Part shown: one piece after another, positions 27,583-37,962 of the stretch
Layout of the letters: each line of letters opens with the position of its first letter
Position numbering within the stretch: the stretch's first letter is position 1
Origin: Komagataeibacter medellinensis NBRC 3288
GTDB lineage: Bacteria > Pseudomonadota > Alphaproteobacteria > Acetobacterales > Acetobacteraceae
Assembly: GCF_000182745.2 (NCBI RefSeq)
Contig: NC_016027.1
Coordinates: 2,076,001 to 2,140,000, forward strand
Direction of reading: 5' to 3'
Length of the DNA: 64,000 nt
Notes under the pieces: generated by a model
The model's database searches: none
What the model saw: only the letters and a program-made list of their open reading frames with translations
What the model was told of the DNA's origin: nothing
Program-made: the position numbers and the translations under genes

Positions 27583-29454
27583 ATGAAGCGCGCATATGAT
27601 GTGATTGTCGTGGGTGGGGGGCATGCAGGGTGCGAAGCTGCCGCTGCCGCCGCGCGCGCCGGTGCCCGCACGCTGCTGCTGACCCACCGCTTTGATACGA
27701 TTGGCGTCATGTCCTGCAATCCCGCCATTGGGGGGATTGGCAAGGGGCATCTGGTGCGCGAGATCGATGCGCTTGATGGGTTGATGGGCATTGCCGCCGA
27801 TCGGGCGGGCATCCACTTCAAACTGCTTAACCGTTCCAAGGGGCCTGCGGTGCATGGCCCGCGCGCACAGGCGGACCGTACGCTTTACCGGCAGGCCATT
27901 CAGGATATGCTGACCCGGACCGAAGGGCTGGACATTATCGAGGGTGCGGCAGGCGACCTGTTGGTGGACAGGCAGGGCCGTGTTGAAGGCGTTGTGTGCG
28001 AGGACGGTCGCAGCTTTGCCTGTGGTGCCGTGGTGCTGGCGACTGGCACGTTCCTGCGCGGCACGATCCATGTCGGTCATGAGAGTGAACCGGCAGGCAG
28101 GGTAGGGGACAGACCTGCCAATGCGCTGGGCCAGCGTCTAGCGGCATTGGGGTTGCGAATGGGTCGCCTCAAGACCGGAACGCCTGCCCGTATTGCGCGC
28201 GACAGCATTGATTGGGATAGTCTGGCCGAAGATAAAGGTGACGCGGTTCCCGAACCCTTCAGTCGCATGACGGATGTGCTCACCAACCCCATGGTGTCGT
28301 GTCGTATCACAGCAACCACGCCGCGCACGCATGAGATCATTCGGGAAAACCTTCAGCTTTCAGCACTTTATGGTGGTGCTATTTCGGGGCGTGGGCCGCG
28401 GTACTGCCCGTCTATTGAGGACAAGGTCGTGCGTTTCGCCCAGCGTGAATCGCACCAGATCTTCCTTGAACCCGAAGGCCTGCCCGGTAACCCCGATGGC
28501 GCGCTTGTCTATCCCAATGGCATTTCCACCAGCCTGCCGGCGCATGTGCAGCTTGAAATGCTACGCAGTATTCCTGGTCTGGAAAACTGCCGCATGGTGC
28601 GGCCGGGCTATGCGGTGGAATATGACTATGTTGACCCGCGTGAACTCGCACCCACGCTGGAACTCAAGAACCTCCCCGGCCTGTTCCTTGCGGGGCAGGT
28701 GAATGGCACCACAGGGTATGAGGAAGCAGGTGCGCAGGGCCTGATTGCGGGCATCAACGCCGCCCGGCATGCCATGGGTCAGGAAGGGGTGACCCTGGCC
28801 CGTGGGCAGGCCTATATAGGCGTGATGATTGATGACCTGACAACGCAGGGCGTATCGGAACCCTACCGTATGTTTACCTCGCGTGCGGAATACAGACTGA
28901 CCCTGCGGGCGGATAATGCTGACCTGCGTCTGACTCCGCTTGGGCTGGAATGGGGATGTATAGGACCCGCGCGCGCGGCCCGCTTCCAGTCCGATCATGC
29001 TGCGATTGACGCCGCCATGGCTCGTGCCAGCAGCGAAACCTGCACCCCGGATGTGTTGCGGCGCGAGGGTGTGAATGTCTCCGCCGATGGCCGGGCGCGC
29101 TCGCTCATGGATGTGCTGGCAACAGATGCTACGCCCGAGATCATCACCCGTATCGCACCATGGTTTGCGGACCTACCGCCCCGCGTGGCGCAGCATCTGA
29201 TGACCGAAGCCCGCTACAGTGGCTATATAGCCCGGCAGGAGCGCGAAATCCGCCAGCTTGCCAGCGAAAGCCGGATCGTGCTGCCGACCGACCTCGATTA
29301 TCGCCAGATCGGCGGCCTGAGCACGGAAATGCAGGAGCGTCTGGCGCAGGTCCGTCCTGTCACTTTTGGGGCGGCGCAGCGTATTCCCGGCATCACGCCC
29401 TCTGCTCTTGTTGCGGTGCTGGCGCATGTACGCCAACGGCAGGTAGCAGCATGA
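27583..29454 (+). CDS. mnmG: tRNA uridine modification enzyme MnmG (GidA)
   Basis: The 623-residue flavoprotein starts [20 protein letters not shown], the FAD-binding fold, followed by [42 protein letters not shown] and [13 protein letters not shown], and a C-terminal helical domain. It works with MnmE to install carboxymethylaminomethyl on wobble U34. It is 12 bases after mnmE and its stop overlaps the rsmG start (ATGA), so the genes are translationally coupled. Confidence 0.98.
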   Translation: MKRAYDVIVVGGGHAGCEAAAAAARAGARTLLLTHRFDTIGVMSCNPAIGGIGKGHLVREIDALDGLMGIAADRAGIHFKLLNRSKGPAVHGPRAQADRTLYRQAIQDMLTRTEGLDIIEGAAGDLLVDRQGRVEGVVCEDGRSFACGAVVLATGTFLRGTIHVGHESEPAGRVGDRPANALGQRLAALGLRMGRLKTGTPARIARDSIDWDSLAEDKGDAVPEPFSRMTDVLTNPMVSCRITATTPRTHEIIRENLQLSALYGGAISGRGPRYCPSIEDKVVRFAQRESHQIFLEPEGLPGNPDGALVYPNGISTSLPAHVQLEMLRSIPGLENCRMVRPGYAVEYDYVDPRELAPTLELKNLPGLFLAGQVNGTTGYEEAGAQGLIAGINAARHAMGQEGVTLARGQAYIGVMIDDLTTQGVSEPYRMFTSRAEYRLTLRADNADLRLTPLGLEWGCIGPARAARFQSDHAAIDAAMARASSETCTPDVLRREGVNVSADGRARSLMDVLATDATPEIITRIAPWFADLPPRVAQHLMTEARYSGYIARQEREIRQLASESRIVLPTDLDYRQIGGLSTEMQERLAQVRPVTFGAAQRIPGITPSALVAVLAHVRQRQVAA

Positions 29455-30077
29455 TGGTGGCCCCGACCATGCCGAAGGGGCTGGATGTTTCACGTGAAAC
29501 ACGCGAGCGGCTTGAGCGCTATGCCGATATCCTGTTGCGGTGGAGCCAGAAGATCAATCTGGTCTCCCCACATGATCTGCCGCATCTGTGGTCGCGCCAT
29601 ATTGCCGACAGCCTGCAACTGGCGACACTGATCCCCGCAGGTGGTGTCAGTCTTGTGGATATGGGCTCCGGTGGGGGTTTCCCTGGCCTGGTTATTGCCT
29701 GCGCCACGGATGCGCATGTAACCCTGATCGAGTCCGACCAGCGTAAGGCAGCCTTTTTGCGGGAGGCCGCGCGCGTAGCGGGTGTGCAGGTAACAGTTTG
29801 CGCGCAGCGACTGGAAGTGGCGGATGTGCCGCCCGCGCAGGTGGTGACCGCCCGCGCACTGGCCCCGCTGCCGCTGTTGCTGGAATGGGGCACGCGTTTC
29901 CTGCGGCCCGATGGTTTCTGCCTGTTTCTGAAAGGACGCAATGCGGAAGAAGAATTGACGGCAGCCGATGCCGATTGGCACATGACGACAACCCGGATCC
30001 CGAGCCGTACGAATGTGGATGGCGTGATCCTAGAATTGAGCGATATCAGGCGTGTCAGAGACCTTAACAATGAATGA
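29451..30077 (+). CDS. rsmG: 16S rRNA (guanine527-N7)-methyltransferase
   Basis: From ATG 29451, overlapping the mnmG stop, 208 residues are encoded. The SAM-binding fold shows [15 protein letters not shown] and [13 protein letters not shown]; the N-terminal [10 protein letters not shown] and the R-HIADSLQL region are family-typical. It methylates G527 of 16S rRNA. A parS site lies at 29486-29501 within the early coding region, read as VSRET. The gene overlaps parA by a few bases. Confidence 0.97.
   Translation: MMVAPTMPKGLDVSRETRERLERYADILLRWSQKINLVSPHDLPHLWSRHIADSLQLATLIPAGGVSLVDMGSGGGFPGLVIACATDAHVTLIESDQRKAAFLREAARVAGVQVTVCAQRLEVADVPPAQVVTARALAPLPLLLEWGTRFLRPDGFCLFLKGRNAEEELTAADADWHMTTTRIPSRTNVDGVILELSDIRRVRDLNNE
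29486..29501. promoter_or_regulatory. parS site 2 (ParB-binding, perfect 16-bp)
   Basis: A second TGTTTCACGTGAAACA, inside rsmG near its start, identical to site 1 and about 2.3 kb away. Two parS sites in this cluster suggest the chromosome's centromere-like loading zone. Confidence 0.92.
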
Positions 30078-30891
30078 TACGGGAAGCGGGACCACATCTT
30101 CCCCCCGCATTATCGCGCTGGCCAACCAGAAGGGTGGTGTCGGCAAGACCACCACGGCCATCAACCTCGCGGCTGCCCTGGCGGCTTCGGGGCTGAAGGT
30201 CTTACTGGTCGATCTGGACCCGCAGGGCAATGCCTCCACCGGGTTGGGTGTGGGCTACGACGCCCGGCGCAGCGGCACTTACGCCATGCTGGAAGATGGT
30301 GATCGCGCCGCCAGCGTGGTGCAGGACAGTGCTGTGCCCAACCTGTCACTGATCGCGGCGGACACGGAGCTGGCCGGGGCGGAACTGGAACTGGTCATGG
30401 CTGAGCGGCGCGAATACCGCCTGCGTGAGGCACTGGAGCAGATCGGGGCTGCGTATGACGTGGTGCTGATCGACTGTCCGCCCAGCCTTGGCCTGCTTAC
30501 GCTCAATGCGCTGGTGGCCGCGCAGTCGGTCATCGTGCCGCTGCAATGCGAGTTCTTTGCCCTTGAAGGGATCAGCCAGTTGGTGCGGACCGTCAACAGT
30601 GTGAGGCAGTCGCTCAATCCGGCCCTGAAGCTCGATGGTATTGTCCTGACCATGTACGACCGGCGCAACAACCTGTCGGAACTGGTGGCGGATGATGCTC
30701 GTAGCTTCTTTGGTGACAAGGTGCTCGAAACCCTGATCCCGCGTAATATCCGTATTTCGGAAGCGCAGAGTCACGGGCAGCCGGTCATGAATTATGACCA
30801 GCGTTCATCAGGCAGTCAGGCCTATCAGACGCTGGCGGCCGAAGTCTCGGACCGTCTTGCCCTGCGTGGGGCACGTAAGGGGAAGGCATAG
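30070..30891 (+). CDS. parA: Chromosome partitioning ATPase ParA
   Basis: The 273 residues start at ATG 30070 (MNDTGSG); a GTG at 30052 is in frame. The deviant Walker [20 protein letters not shown] is near residue 16, with DLDPQGNAS (switch), [14 protein letters not shown] and the [13 protein letters not shown] segment. Chromosomal ParA forms an ATP-dependent gradient on the nucleoid that moves ParB-parS. It begins inside the rsmG end and lies 2 bases before parB. Confidence 0.97.
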   Translation: MNDTGSGTTSSPRIIALANQKGGVGKTTTAINLAAALAASGLKVLLVDLDPQGNASTGLGVGYDARRSGTYAMLEDGDRAASVVQDSAVPNLSLIAADTELAGAELELVMAERREYRLREALEQIGAAYDVVLIDCPPSLGLLTLNALVAAQSVIVPLQCEFFALEGISQLVRTVNSVRQSLNPALKLDGIVLTMYDRRNNLSELVADDARSFFGDKVLETLIPRNIRISEAQSHGQPVMNYDQRSSGSQAYQTLAAEVSDRLALRGARKGKA

Positions 30892-30893
30892 TC

Positions 30894-31793
30894 ATGAAAA
30901 CCAAAAAGGACGCCAGTCGCCCCCGTCTCGGGCGCGGGCTTGCTGCATTGCTGGGCGAGCAGGTTAACATGCTGCCCGCGGCCCCCGCCGTGGAAGGGCG
31001 CAAGGCATCGGACGTAATTGCCAGCCTGCCAGTCGATGTGATGGAACCCAGTCCCTTTCAGCCGCGTCAGCAGATGGAGCCTGAAGCACTGGAAGAACTG
31101 GCCAGTTCCATCCGTGTGCGCGGCATCCTGCAGCCCATTCTGGTGCGTCCGCACCCGCAGCGCGCAGGCATTTACCAGATCATTGCAGGCGAGCGGCGCT
31201 GGCGTGCCTCCCAGATTGCGGGTCTGCATGATGTGCCCGTCCATATCCGCCCGCTTGATGATGGTGATGCCATGGCCGCTGCCCTGGTGGAAAATCTCCA
31301 GCGCGCCGACCTGAATGCCATCGAGGAGGCGGAAGGCCTCCAGCGCCTGCTTGATGACTACGAATTGACACAGGATGAACTGGCCAGCGCGATTGGCAAG
31401 TCCCGCCCGCATGTGGCCAACATGGTGCGCCTGCTGCAACTGCCCGCACCCGTGCGTGATGCCGTGCGTCACCAGAGCCTCTCGGCCGGTCACGCCCGTG
31501 CCTTGCTGGCCCATGCCGACCCGGTCGCTGCCCTGAAGGTGGTGCTGGCGCAGGGGCTTAACGTGCGCCAGACCGAAGCCTTGGCGAAGCAGCAGGAACG
31601 CAAGAGTAATGCTGCGCGCGATAGGGCGGAAAAAGCCGCCCGTAACCCGGAAATCGCCTCACTGGAACGTGATCTTGCAGCCCGGCTGGGCCTGAAGGTC
31701 CAGATCAGCTTTGACGGTAAGGGGGGGAGTATTCGGATCGACTATCGCTCGCTTGAACAGTTCGATGGCCTGCTACGACTGCTGCAGCAGTAG
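30894..31793 (+). CDS. parB: Chromosome partitioning protein ParB
   Basis: The 299-residue protein has the N-terminal RPRLGRGLAALLGE (ParA-interacting), the CTP-binding domain with PFQPRQ, GILQPILVRP and AGERRWRASQIAG (C motif), ALVENLQRADLNAIEEAEG, a helix-turn-helix (TQDELASAIGKSRPHVANMVRLL), and a C-terminal dimerisation domain. It loads at parS as a CTP-dependent clamp. The two parS sites are just upstream in mnmE and rsmG. Confidence 0.97.
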   Translation: MKTKKDASRPRLGRGLAALLGEQVNMLPAAPAVEGRKASDVIASLPVDVMEPSPFQPRQQMEPEALEELASSIRVRGILQPILVRPHPQRAGIYQIIAGERRWRASQIAGLHDVPVHIRPLDDGDAMAAALVENLQRADLNAIEEAEGLQRLLDDYELTQDELASAIGKSRPHVANMVRLLQLPAPVRDAVRHQSLSAGHARALLAHADPVAALKVVLAQGLNVRQTEALAKQQERKSNAARDRAEKAARNPEIASLERDLAARLGLKVQISFDGKGGSIRIDYRSLEQFDGLLRLLQQ

Positions 31794-31820
31794 AAATTTC
31801 CACAAAATTGCAAAAACCCC

Positions 31821-31849
31821 TTGTCAGCCAGTAGGGTGACTGCTAGAAG
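31821..31849 (+). promoter_or_regulatory. Putative promoter of tRNA-Lys
   Basis: TTGTCA (31821-31826) and TAGAAG (31844-31849) have 17 bases between them, ending 28 bases before the tRNA. Confidence 0.45.
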
Positions 31850-31877
31850 CCCTCTCACCCGAGAGGGTAAACCCTGT

Positions 31878-31953
<76 letters not shown>

Positions 31954-31976
31954 CCGGGTTTAACAGGAATAGACAA

Positions 31977-32010
31977 GTCCCCATCCAGGCTTCGCCGATG
32001 GGGATTTTTT
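31977..32010 (+). terminator. Terminator after tRNA-Lys
   Basis: TCCCCATC and GATGGGGA form a hairpin around CAGGCTTCGCC, with six Ts immediately after. It is 24 bases after the tRNA end. Confidence 0.85.
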
Positions 32011-32122
32011 GTGTCTCGTGCCCCGGCTTCATTTCGCGCTACGGTTTCCCTTGCGCACATAGGGAAGGGATCATCATGACCTGTCCATTTCCTTCGGACA
32101 GCCTGCGTGCCCTGGGGCTGGG

Positions 32123-32863
32123 ATGAGCGCCCGGCTTCCCCTGATTGGCGTCACGCTGGATAGTGAACCCCCGGCCCCACAGGGCACGGGCGGGTATTCG
32201 CGCTTCCCTTGGTATGCCATCCGGCAGAACTACATGGACATCATTGCCGCCTGTGGTGGCCTGCCGGTCGCTCTCGGGCACGATCCGGCCATGGCTGCGG
32301 CGATGGTGGCGCGGCTGGATGGGCTGGTTGTCACGGGCGGGGCCTTTGATGTGCCACCTGACCTGTATGGCGCGCCTGATGTGCATGCCAGCGTCCAGAC
32401 CAAGCCACGCCGGACAATGGCCGAAGCAGCCCTTGTGGAAGCCGCGATGGCGAAAAGCATGCCCATCCTGGGCATATGTGGCGGCATGCAGTTGCTGGCC
32501 GTGCTGCTTGGCGGTACACTGGTGCAGCATATTCCTGATACTTATTGTGCCGCACTGGCGCATGAACAGCCCAACCCGCGTGACGAGGCGGGGCATGACG
32601 TGTACATCATGGCAGGCACGCAACTGGCGCGGCTGGTTGGGGCGGGGCGCCTGCCGGTTAATTCGTCGCATCATCAGGCGGTGCGCGATGCCGGGCGCGG
32701 GGTCATATGCGCGCGGGCACCCGATGGGGTGGTGGAAGCGTTGGAGTTGCCCGGCTATCCTTTTTGTATCGGGGTGCAGTGGCATCCCGAATTTGGCATA
32801 TCGGCAGGGGACCGTCTCCTGTTTGAAGGTTTGATCGACGCCGCAAGGCAGGCAGGAACATGA
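32123..32863 (+). CDS. Class I glutamine amidotransferase-like hydrolase (peptidase C26)
   Basis: The 246-residue protein has the triad positions of gamma-glutamyl hydrolases: Cys in ILGICGGMQLLAV, His in GVQWHPEFG and the nearby Glu. VTGGAFDVPPDLYG fits the PuuD-like subgroup, which cleaves gamma-glutamyl amide bonds such as gamma-glutamyl-GABA. The precise substrate is not readable. Its stop overlaps the start of the next gene (ATGA), and it begins an RNA-modification cluster. Confidence 0.85.
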   Translation: MSARLPLIGVTLDSEPPAPQGTGGYSRFPWYAIRQNYMDIIAACGGLPVALGHDPAMAAAMVARLDGLVVTGGAFDVPPDLYGAPDVHASVQTKPRRTMAEAALVEAAMAKSMPILGICGGMQLLAVLLGGTLVQHIPDTYCAALAHEQPNPRDEAGHDVYIMAGTQLARLVGAGRLPVNSSHHQAVRDAGRGVICARAPDGVVEALELPGYPFCIGVQWHPEFGISAGDRLLFEGLIDAARQAGT

Positions 32864-33639
32864 CACAGGACCATTCTTCTTCCGCATCCCCCGAAAGGGG
32901 CGACCGTATCGCCAAGTGGCTGGCCCGTTCGGGTGTGGCCAGCAGGCGGGATGCGGAACGCATGATTGTCGAGGGCAGGGTGCAGCTTAACGGTGCGGTC
33001 GTGAACCATCCGGCTACCTTCGTGGGGGCAGGAGATATCGTGCAGGTCGATGGTAGCGTGGTCAGCGCGCCTGACCGCACGCGGCTGTGGCGCTACCACA
33101 AGCCCGACGGGCTGGTCACCACCCACCGTGACCCCGAAGGTCGCCCCACCGTGTTCGAGTCCCTGCCGCCCGGTCTGCCGCGTGTTGTCAGTGTGGGGCG
33201 GCTGGACCTGAATAGCGAGGGGCTGCTGCTGCTGACCAATGATGGCGAACTGGCCCGCAAGCTGGAATTGCCCAGCAATGGCTGGATCCGCCGCTACCGC
33301 GTGCGCGTATTCGGTGTGGTGGATGAACGCCTGCTGGCTTCCCTTGCCAGGGGTAGTGAATTCGACGGCGTCCGCTACGGTCCGATCGAGGCGCAACTGG
33401 ATTCGGTCAAGGGAGACAACGCTTGGCTGAGCGTGTCATTGCGTGAGGGCAAGAACCGTGAGGTGCGCAGGGTCATGCAGGGGCTTAACCTGCATGTCAG
33501 CCGCCTGATCCGTACATCCTACGGGCCGTTCCAGCTTGGTACGCTTACAAAGGGCGAACTGGAAGAAGTCACTGGCAAGGTCATCCGCGAACAGGTGCCC
33601 GGCGGCCTGTCTGGCGGCAAGTTCCAGCGCAGGCCGTAA
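32860..33639 (+). CDS. Pseudouridine synthase, RsuA/RluB/RluE type
   Basis: The 259 residues start with an S4 RNA-binding domain (RIAKWLARSGVASRRDAERM, GRVQLNG) and continue with the catalytic domain having GRLDLNSEGLLLLTNDG (catalytic Asp) and REGKNREVRRVM. The family makes pseudouridine in rRNA, most likely at 23S 2605 (RluB), but the target is inferred. The start overlaps the preceding stop and the stop overlaps the rsmD start. Confidence 0.9.
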   Translation: MTQDHSSSASPERGDRIAKWLARSGVASRRDAERMIVEGRVQLNGAVVNHPATFVGAGDIVQVDGSVVSAPDRTRLWRYHKPDGLVTTHRDPEGRPTVFESLPPGLPRVVSVGRLDLNSEGLLLLTNDGELARKLELPSNGWIRRYRVRVFGVVDERLLASLARGSEFDGVRYGPIEAQLDSVKGDNAWLSVSLREGKNREVRRVMQGLNLHVSRLIRTSYGPFQLGTLTKGELEEVTGKVIREQVPGGLSGGKFQRRP

Positions 33640-34217
33640 TGCGGATCATTGCGGGAGAATGCCGGGGGCGGAGCCTGCGCGCGCCGGCAGGGCACGCCAC
33701 ACGCCCTACGGCCGACCGTGTGCGCCAGGCCCTGTTTGATACGCTTTCCCACGCATCATGGGCCGGGCTGGATTTCCTGCGCGGCGCGCGTGTGCTGGAC
33801 GGGTTTGCTGGCACCGGCGCGCTGGGGCTGGAAGCCCTGTCACGCGGTGCGGCCAGTGTGTGCTTTGTCGAGCGCGATCGTGCCGCCCTGCGCGCCCTGC
33901 GGGAAAATATTGCGGGCTGTGGCATGAATGCGCGCAGCACGGTACGGGCGCTCGACCTACTGCGCCTGCCGCCTGCGGGGGCTGCCGGGTCGGTCGATCT
34001 GGTCTTGCTGGACCCGCCTTATGGCCATGACCTGCCAGCACAGGCGCTGGCCGTGCTGGAACGCGGTGGCTGGCTGGGGGGCAGCACCCTTGTGGTGGTG
34101 GAAACGGGGGCTGCGGAAAATGCCCCGGTGGCGGCAGACAGGCTGCTGCTTACACGCCGGCATGGGGCCGCTCACCTGTATGTCTGGCGGCATGGGGCGG
34201 AAATAGGGGGTCATTGA
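33639..34217 (+). CDS. rsmD: 16S rRNA (guanine966-N2)-methyltransferase
   Basis: The 192 residues start MRIIAGECRGRSLRAP and contain RPTADRVRQALFDTL, SAM motif VLDGFAGTGALGLEALSRG and catalytic DPPY (LVLLDPPYGHDLP). This is RsmD, acting on the 30S subunit. It overlaps the pseudouridine synthase by one base, so the two are co-translated. 122 bases follow before ftsK, with no clear terminator. Confidence 0.95.
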   Translation: MRIIAGECRGRSLRAPAGHATRPTADRVRQALFDTLSHASWAGLDFLRGARVLDGFAGTGALGLEALSRGAASVCFVERDRAALRALRENIAGCGMNARSTVRALDLLRLPPAGAAGSVDLVLLDPPYGHDLPAQALAVLERGGWLGGSTLVVVETGAAENAPVAADRLLLTRRHGAAHLYVWRHGAEIGGH

Positions 34218-34339
34218 TACCCTATTTTATGCAAGTGGCCTTCTTTCCGTCCCGTGGACGGGGTTATAGTCAGCCTGTTTGATGGGAATGGGCGGGTAAG
34301 ACATGCGCTGTCCCTGCCTGTTGCACCTTTGGTCCATTC

Positions 34340-37210
34340 GTGCGCGCAGGCAGGTGGACCTTAAGATCAGGATATGGATTTTTGGCGATCTTCAGCCGTT
34401 TTGTCCCTGACTCGCTTTCCTCTGGATCGGTGCCTTCGCGCCTGCGCGAACGGTTGACGGAAGCGGGGGGGCTTGGGCTATGGATCGTGGCACTCTGCCT
34501 GACACTGGCATTGTGGAGCTACGACCCGCGTGACCCTTCGGCCAATACCGCCAGCAGTCAGCCGCCGGACAACCTGCTGGGCAGGCCGGGTGCCTATCTG
34601 GCGGACTTCATGCTCCAGGATTTCGGGATCGTGGGCATGCTGGCCATCTTTTGTCTGTTGGCATGGGGGTGGCGTCTGATCCGCCACCATGGCCTGGCAT
34701 CGGCCATGCTACGTTTCATCGCCCTTGTCTGCGGCCTGCCGGTCATTGCGGCCGATATCGCGGCCCTGCCGCTACTACTGCCGGGACTGCACGCGCCATT
34801 GTGGCCAACCGATGCAGGGGTAGGGGGTGCGGTCGGCCTGTCGGTGGCGCATATGTCCATTCAGGCAGCAACCGTGTTCATTGGGCACTGGGGCCCACTG
34901 CTGGTCTGGCTGCTCGGACTGGTTCTGGGCGGCCTGCTGCTGCTGCTGGCCATGGCGCTGTCTCTGTCCGAATGGAAGGCGCTGGGCCGGGCCATCCGCT
35001 TTGCCGTGCGCCAACCCGTGGTGCTGGTGCGCTGGCTGCAGCACGTAAAGCATCGCACGGCCCCGCAGGCACATGATGACACGACTACGGATACTTATCC
35101 CGCTTATCTGACACGCAAGGCGGAGCCAGCGGCCGCGCGCGCGGCGGACACTACGGGTCGGGAGCCATCCTCCCCATTCCGCACCCCTTTTAATGCAACG
35201 CCTCCTGCGCCGGTCGTCACCGCACCCGGCACGGCCATGATGCCCGTAGACAGCACGCCGCCGGCAAAGACTGTTGCAGCGCCGGAAACCCGTCCCGTTG
35301 CCCTTGCCAAGACGGAGGCCCCTTCGCAGGCCCTGCCGGGCCGTAAGGTGGACGCCCCAAGGCCCGCACAGGTTTCGCTTCAGACCAGCTGGATGCACCC
35401 GCCGGGCATGGATGAAGAGGTTTCGCCCCCGTTGCTCGGGCCCGCCCCCACCTCGGACCGCGCGCCGTGGCATGAAGAACCGCCCGTAACCGAGCAGAAA
35501 CCCTTTATCGTCATGCCCGAGGATGAGGACGACCTCCCATATTTGCTCCCTGAGCCTGCGAAGCCGACCTTCCTGTCGCGCCTGTTCTCTGGCGGTGGGA
35601 GCCGCGTGGCCGAAGACCCTCATGCCGCACCGGAAGAGGTCGCTCCCCCGGTCGTGCTGCCCGTCGAGGAGGAAAGCTACACCCCGCCACCCCAGCCGGA
35701 ATGGCAGTTTCCGCCGCTATCGCTGCTCAAACCACCACCGTCCGATGCCGCGACCAAACCAACTGAAGAACTGCTCAGGGCCAATGCTGCCCACCTGGTG
35801 ACCGTGTTGTCTGAATATGGGGTGCAGGGCGAGATCAAGGCCTACCATGCTGGCCCGGTTGTTACGCTATATGAACTTCAGCCTGCCCCCGGCATCCGCG
35901 CGGCGCGCGTGATCGGTCTTGCGGATGATGTGGCGCGTTCGCTCTCGGTGCTCAGCGTGCGTATCGCCACAGTGCCGGGACGTAACGTGATCGGGATCGA
36001 GGTACCCAACGAACGGCGTGAGACGGTCTATTTCTCCGAACTGTTGAGTGACCCGCAATGGGCGCATTCACGCAACCGGCTCAACCTTGCGCTGGGCAAG
36101 GATATTGCGGGCGAATCGGTCTACAGCGATCTTGGCGCCATGCCGCACCTGCTGATCGCGGGTACCACCGGGTCGGGCAAGTCGGTGGGCGTGAACTCCA
36201 TGATCCTCTCGCTGCTCTATCGCCTCTCGCCCGAACAGTGCCGCCTGATCCTGATCGATCCCAAGATCCTTGAGCTTTCGATCTATGAGGGCATTCCCCA
36301 CCTCATGACGCCGGTCGTGACGGAACCGGCCAAGGCGGTAGCCGCCCTGAAATGGGCAGTGCGCGAGATGGATCGCCGTTACCGCGCCATGGCCCATCTG
36401 CAGGTGCGTAACATCGCCAGCTATAATGAACGTGTGGCCGAAGCCCGTGCGCGCGGCGAGATCGTGACCCGCCGCGTGCAGACCGGCTACGACCCCGAAA
36501 CCGGTAAGCCCACGTTCGAGGAACAGCAGCTTGCGCTGGATTCGCTGCCCTATCTCGTCATTGTGGTGGACGAGATGGCCGATCTCATGATCGTGGCGGG
36601 CAAGGAGATCGAAGCCCTGCTGCAACGCCTGGCGCAGAAGGCGCGCGCGGCGGGCATTCACCTGATCCTGGCCACCCAGCGGCCATCGGTCGATGTGATT
36701 ACTGGCACCATCAAGGCGAACTTTCCCACCCGTATCTCCTTTCAGGTCATCAGCAAGTTCGACAGCCGTACCATTCTGGGCGAGCAGGGGGCCGAACAGT
36801 TGCTGGGGCGTGGTGACATGCTGTTCATGCAGGCGGGTGGGCGGATCATGCGTGTGCACGGTCCGTTCGTGGATGACAGTGAAGTCGAGGCCGTGGTCGC
36901 CTTCCTGTGTGCACAGGGCGAACCGATCTATGATGATGATGTCATCTCCCCGCAGGATGAGGATAGTGCCGCCAAACCCTTCTCCGCCCCCGCCGGAGGG
37001 GCCGAGGAAGACGGCCTGTTTGCCCAGGCGGTGGAAGTCGTGGCGCGCGAAGGCAAGGCCTCGACCTCCTTCATCCAGCGTCACCTTTCGATTGGCTATA
37101 ACCGGGCTGCCAAGATCATCGAACAGATGGAAAAGGAAGGTCTCGTCAGCGAGGCCAACCATGTTGGTCGGCGTGAAGTCCTGATGCGCCGCACCGCGGA
37201 AGACGAATGA
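34340..37210 (+). CDS. ftsK: DNA translocase FtsK
   Basis: The 956-residue protein has four N-terminal membrane segments (residues about 47-65, 90-110, 120-150, 175-220), a Pro-rich linker, and the motor from about residue 470 with Walker A GTTGSGKSVGVN (about 610) and Walker B LVIVVDEMADLM (about 742). The C-terminal gamma winged helix (about 892-950) contains the GYNRAAKIIEQME recognition helix. It pumps DNA toward the septum and activates XerCD at dif. The start GTG 34340 is uncertain. Its stop overlaps the next start. Confidence 0.97.
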   Translation: MRAGRWTLRSGYGFLAIFSRFVPDSLSSGSVPSRLRERLTEAGGLGLWIVALCLTLALWSYDPRDPSANTASSQPPDNLLGRPGAYLADFMLQDFGIVGMLAIFCLLAWGWRLIRHHGLASAMLRFIALVCGLPVIAADIAALPLLLPGLHAPLWPTDAGVGGAVGLSVAHMSIQAATVFIGHWGPLLVWLLGLVLGGLLLLLAMALSLSEWKALGRAIRFAVRQPVVLVRWLQHVKHRTAPQAHDDTTTDTYPAYLTRKAEPAAARAADTTGREPSSPFRTPFNATPPAPVVTAPGTAMMPVDSTPPAKTVAAPETRPVALAKTEAPSQALPGRKVDAPRPAQVSLQTSWMHPPGMDEEVSPPLLGPAPTSDRAPWHEEPPVTEQKPFIVMPEDEDDLPYLLPEPAKPTFLSRLFSGGGSRVAEDPHAAPEEVAPPVVLPVEEESYTPPPQPEWQFPPLSLLKPPPSDAATKPTEELLRANAAHLVTVLSEYGVQGEIKAYHAGPVVTLYELQPAPGIRAARVIGLADDVARSLSVLSVRIATVPGRNVIGIEVPNERRETVYFSELLSDPQWAHSRNRLNLALGKDIAGESVYSDLGAMPHLLIAGTTGSGKSVGVNSMILSLLYRLSPEQCRLILIDPKILELSIYEGIPHLMTPVVTEPAKAVAALKWAVREMDRRYRAMAHLQVRNIASYNERVAEARARGEIVTRRVQTGYDPETGKPTFEEQQLALDSLPYLVIVVDEMADLMIVAGKEIEALLQRLAQKARAAGIHLILATQRPSVDVITGTIKANFPTRISFQVISKFDSRTILGEQGAEQLLGRGDMLFMQAGGRIMRVHGPFVDDSEVEAVVAFLCAQGEPIYDDDVISPQDEDSAAKPFSAPAGGAEEDGLFAQAVEVVAREGKASTSFIQRHLSIGYNRAAKIIEQMEKEGLVSEANHVGRREVLMRRTAEDE

Positions 37211-37962
37211 CCCGTCCCATCCCTCCGCCTGGTCTAGCACTGCCAGCAGGCGTCCTGCCTTTTACGGTGCTTTACCGTGACAACAGGTTTGTTGTGCTGG
37301 ACAAGCCACCCGGCCTGCCGGTGCATTCAGGGCGTGCGGGCGGTCCCAGTGTCGAGGACTGGTTTCCCCTGCTGTCGCGGCATCGCAACGGCCCGTGGCT
37401 GGCCCACCGGCTGGACCAGGATACGGCGGGTTGTCTTGTGGTGGCATTGCGCAAGCAGGCCCTTGTGGCGGCGCAGGAATGCTTCGCGGCAGGGCGGGTA
37501 GACAAGACATACTGGGCCATTGTGCAGGGCGCGCCAGCCGGTCCATCCGGTGTGGTGGACGCACCGCTTGCGCGCGTGGAGCAGGGGCGGCAGTGGCGTA
37601 TGCAGGTCGCCCGTGACGGACAGCCTGCCCGCACGCGCTGGCGCGTTCTGGCCACGGGGCGCGATGATGCGGGCCACCCGATCAGTTGGCTGGAACTGGT
37701 GCTGGAAACCGGGCGCACCCATCAGGCCCGTGCTCATTGCGCGGCCCTGGGGTGCCCCATACTGGGTGATGGCCGCTATGGCGCGCGGCAGGCGGGGGCG
37801 CTACACCTGATGAGCCGGAGCATCCACCTGCCGCTGGACGTTCCCGTACATGCCATGGCCATGCCCCCTGCGCATATGCGCCGCACCATGGCACAGGCTG
37901 GCTGGACCCTTGCGTCCGGTAACGTGGAAAAGGAAGCGACACGGTGTTTGCCCACACATTGA
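37207..37962 (+). CDS. Pseudouridine synthase, RluA family
   Basis: The 251 residues show the RluA signature HRLDQDTAGCLVVA with catalytic Asp, YWAIVQG and ELVLETGRTHQARAHCAALG. RluA-type enzymes modify rRNA or tRNA uridines; the substrate cannot be told here. No S4 domain is present. It overlaps the ftsK stop by four bases and the next gene by 19, so it is in the ftsK unit. Confidence 0.9.
   Translation: MTRPIPPPGLALPAGVLPFTVLYRDNRFVVLDKPPGLPVHSGRAGGPSVEDWFPLLSRHRNGPWLAHRLDQDTAGCLVVALRKQALVAAQECFAAGRVDKTYWAIVQGAPAGPSGVVDAPLARVEQGRQWRMQVARDGQPARTRWRVLATGRDDAGHPISWLELVLETGRTHQARAHCAALGCPILGDGRYGARQAGALHLMSRSIHLPLDVPVHAMAMPPAHMRRTMAQAGWTLASGNVEKEATRCLPTH

Noticed and set aside
36068-37240. 390-residue frame opposite the end of ftsK
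   Set aside because: It mirrors the FtsK motor and gamma domain and has no family pattern of its own; GC-rich coding DNA gives such frames.
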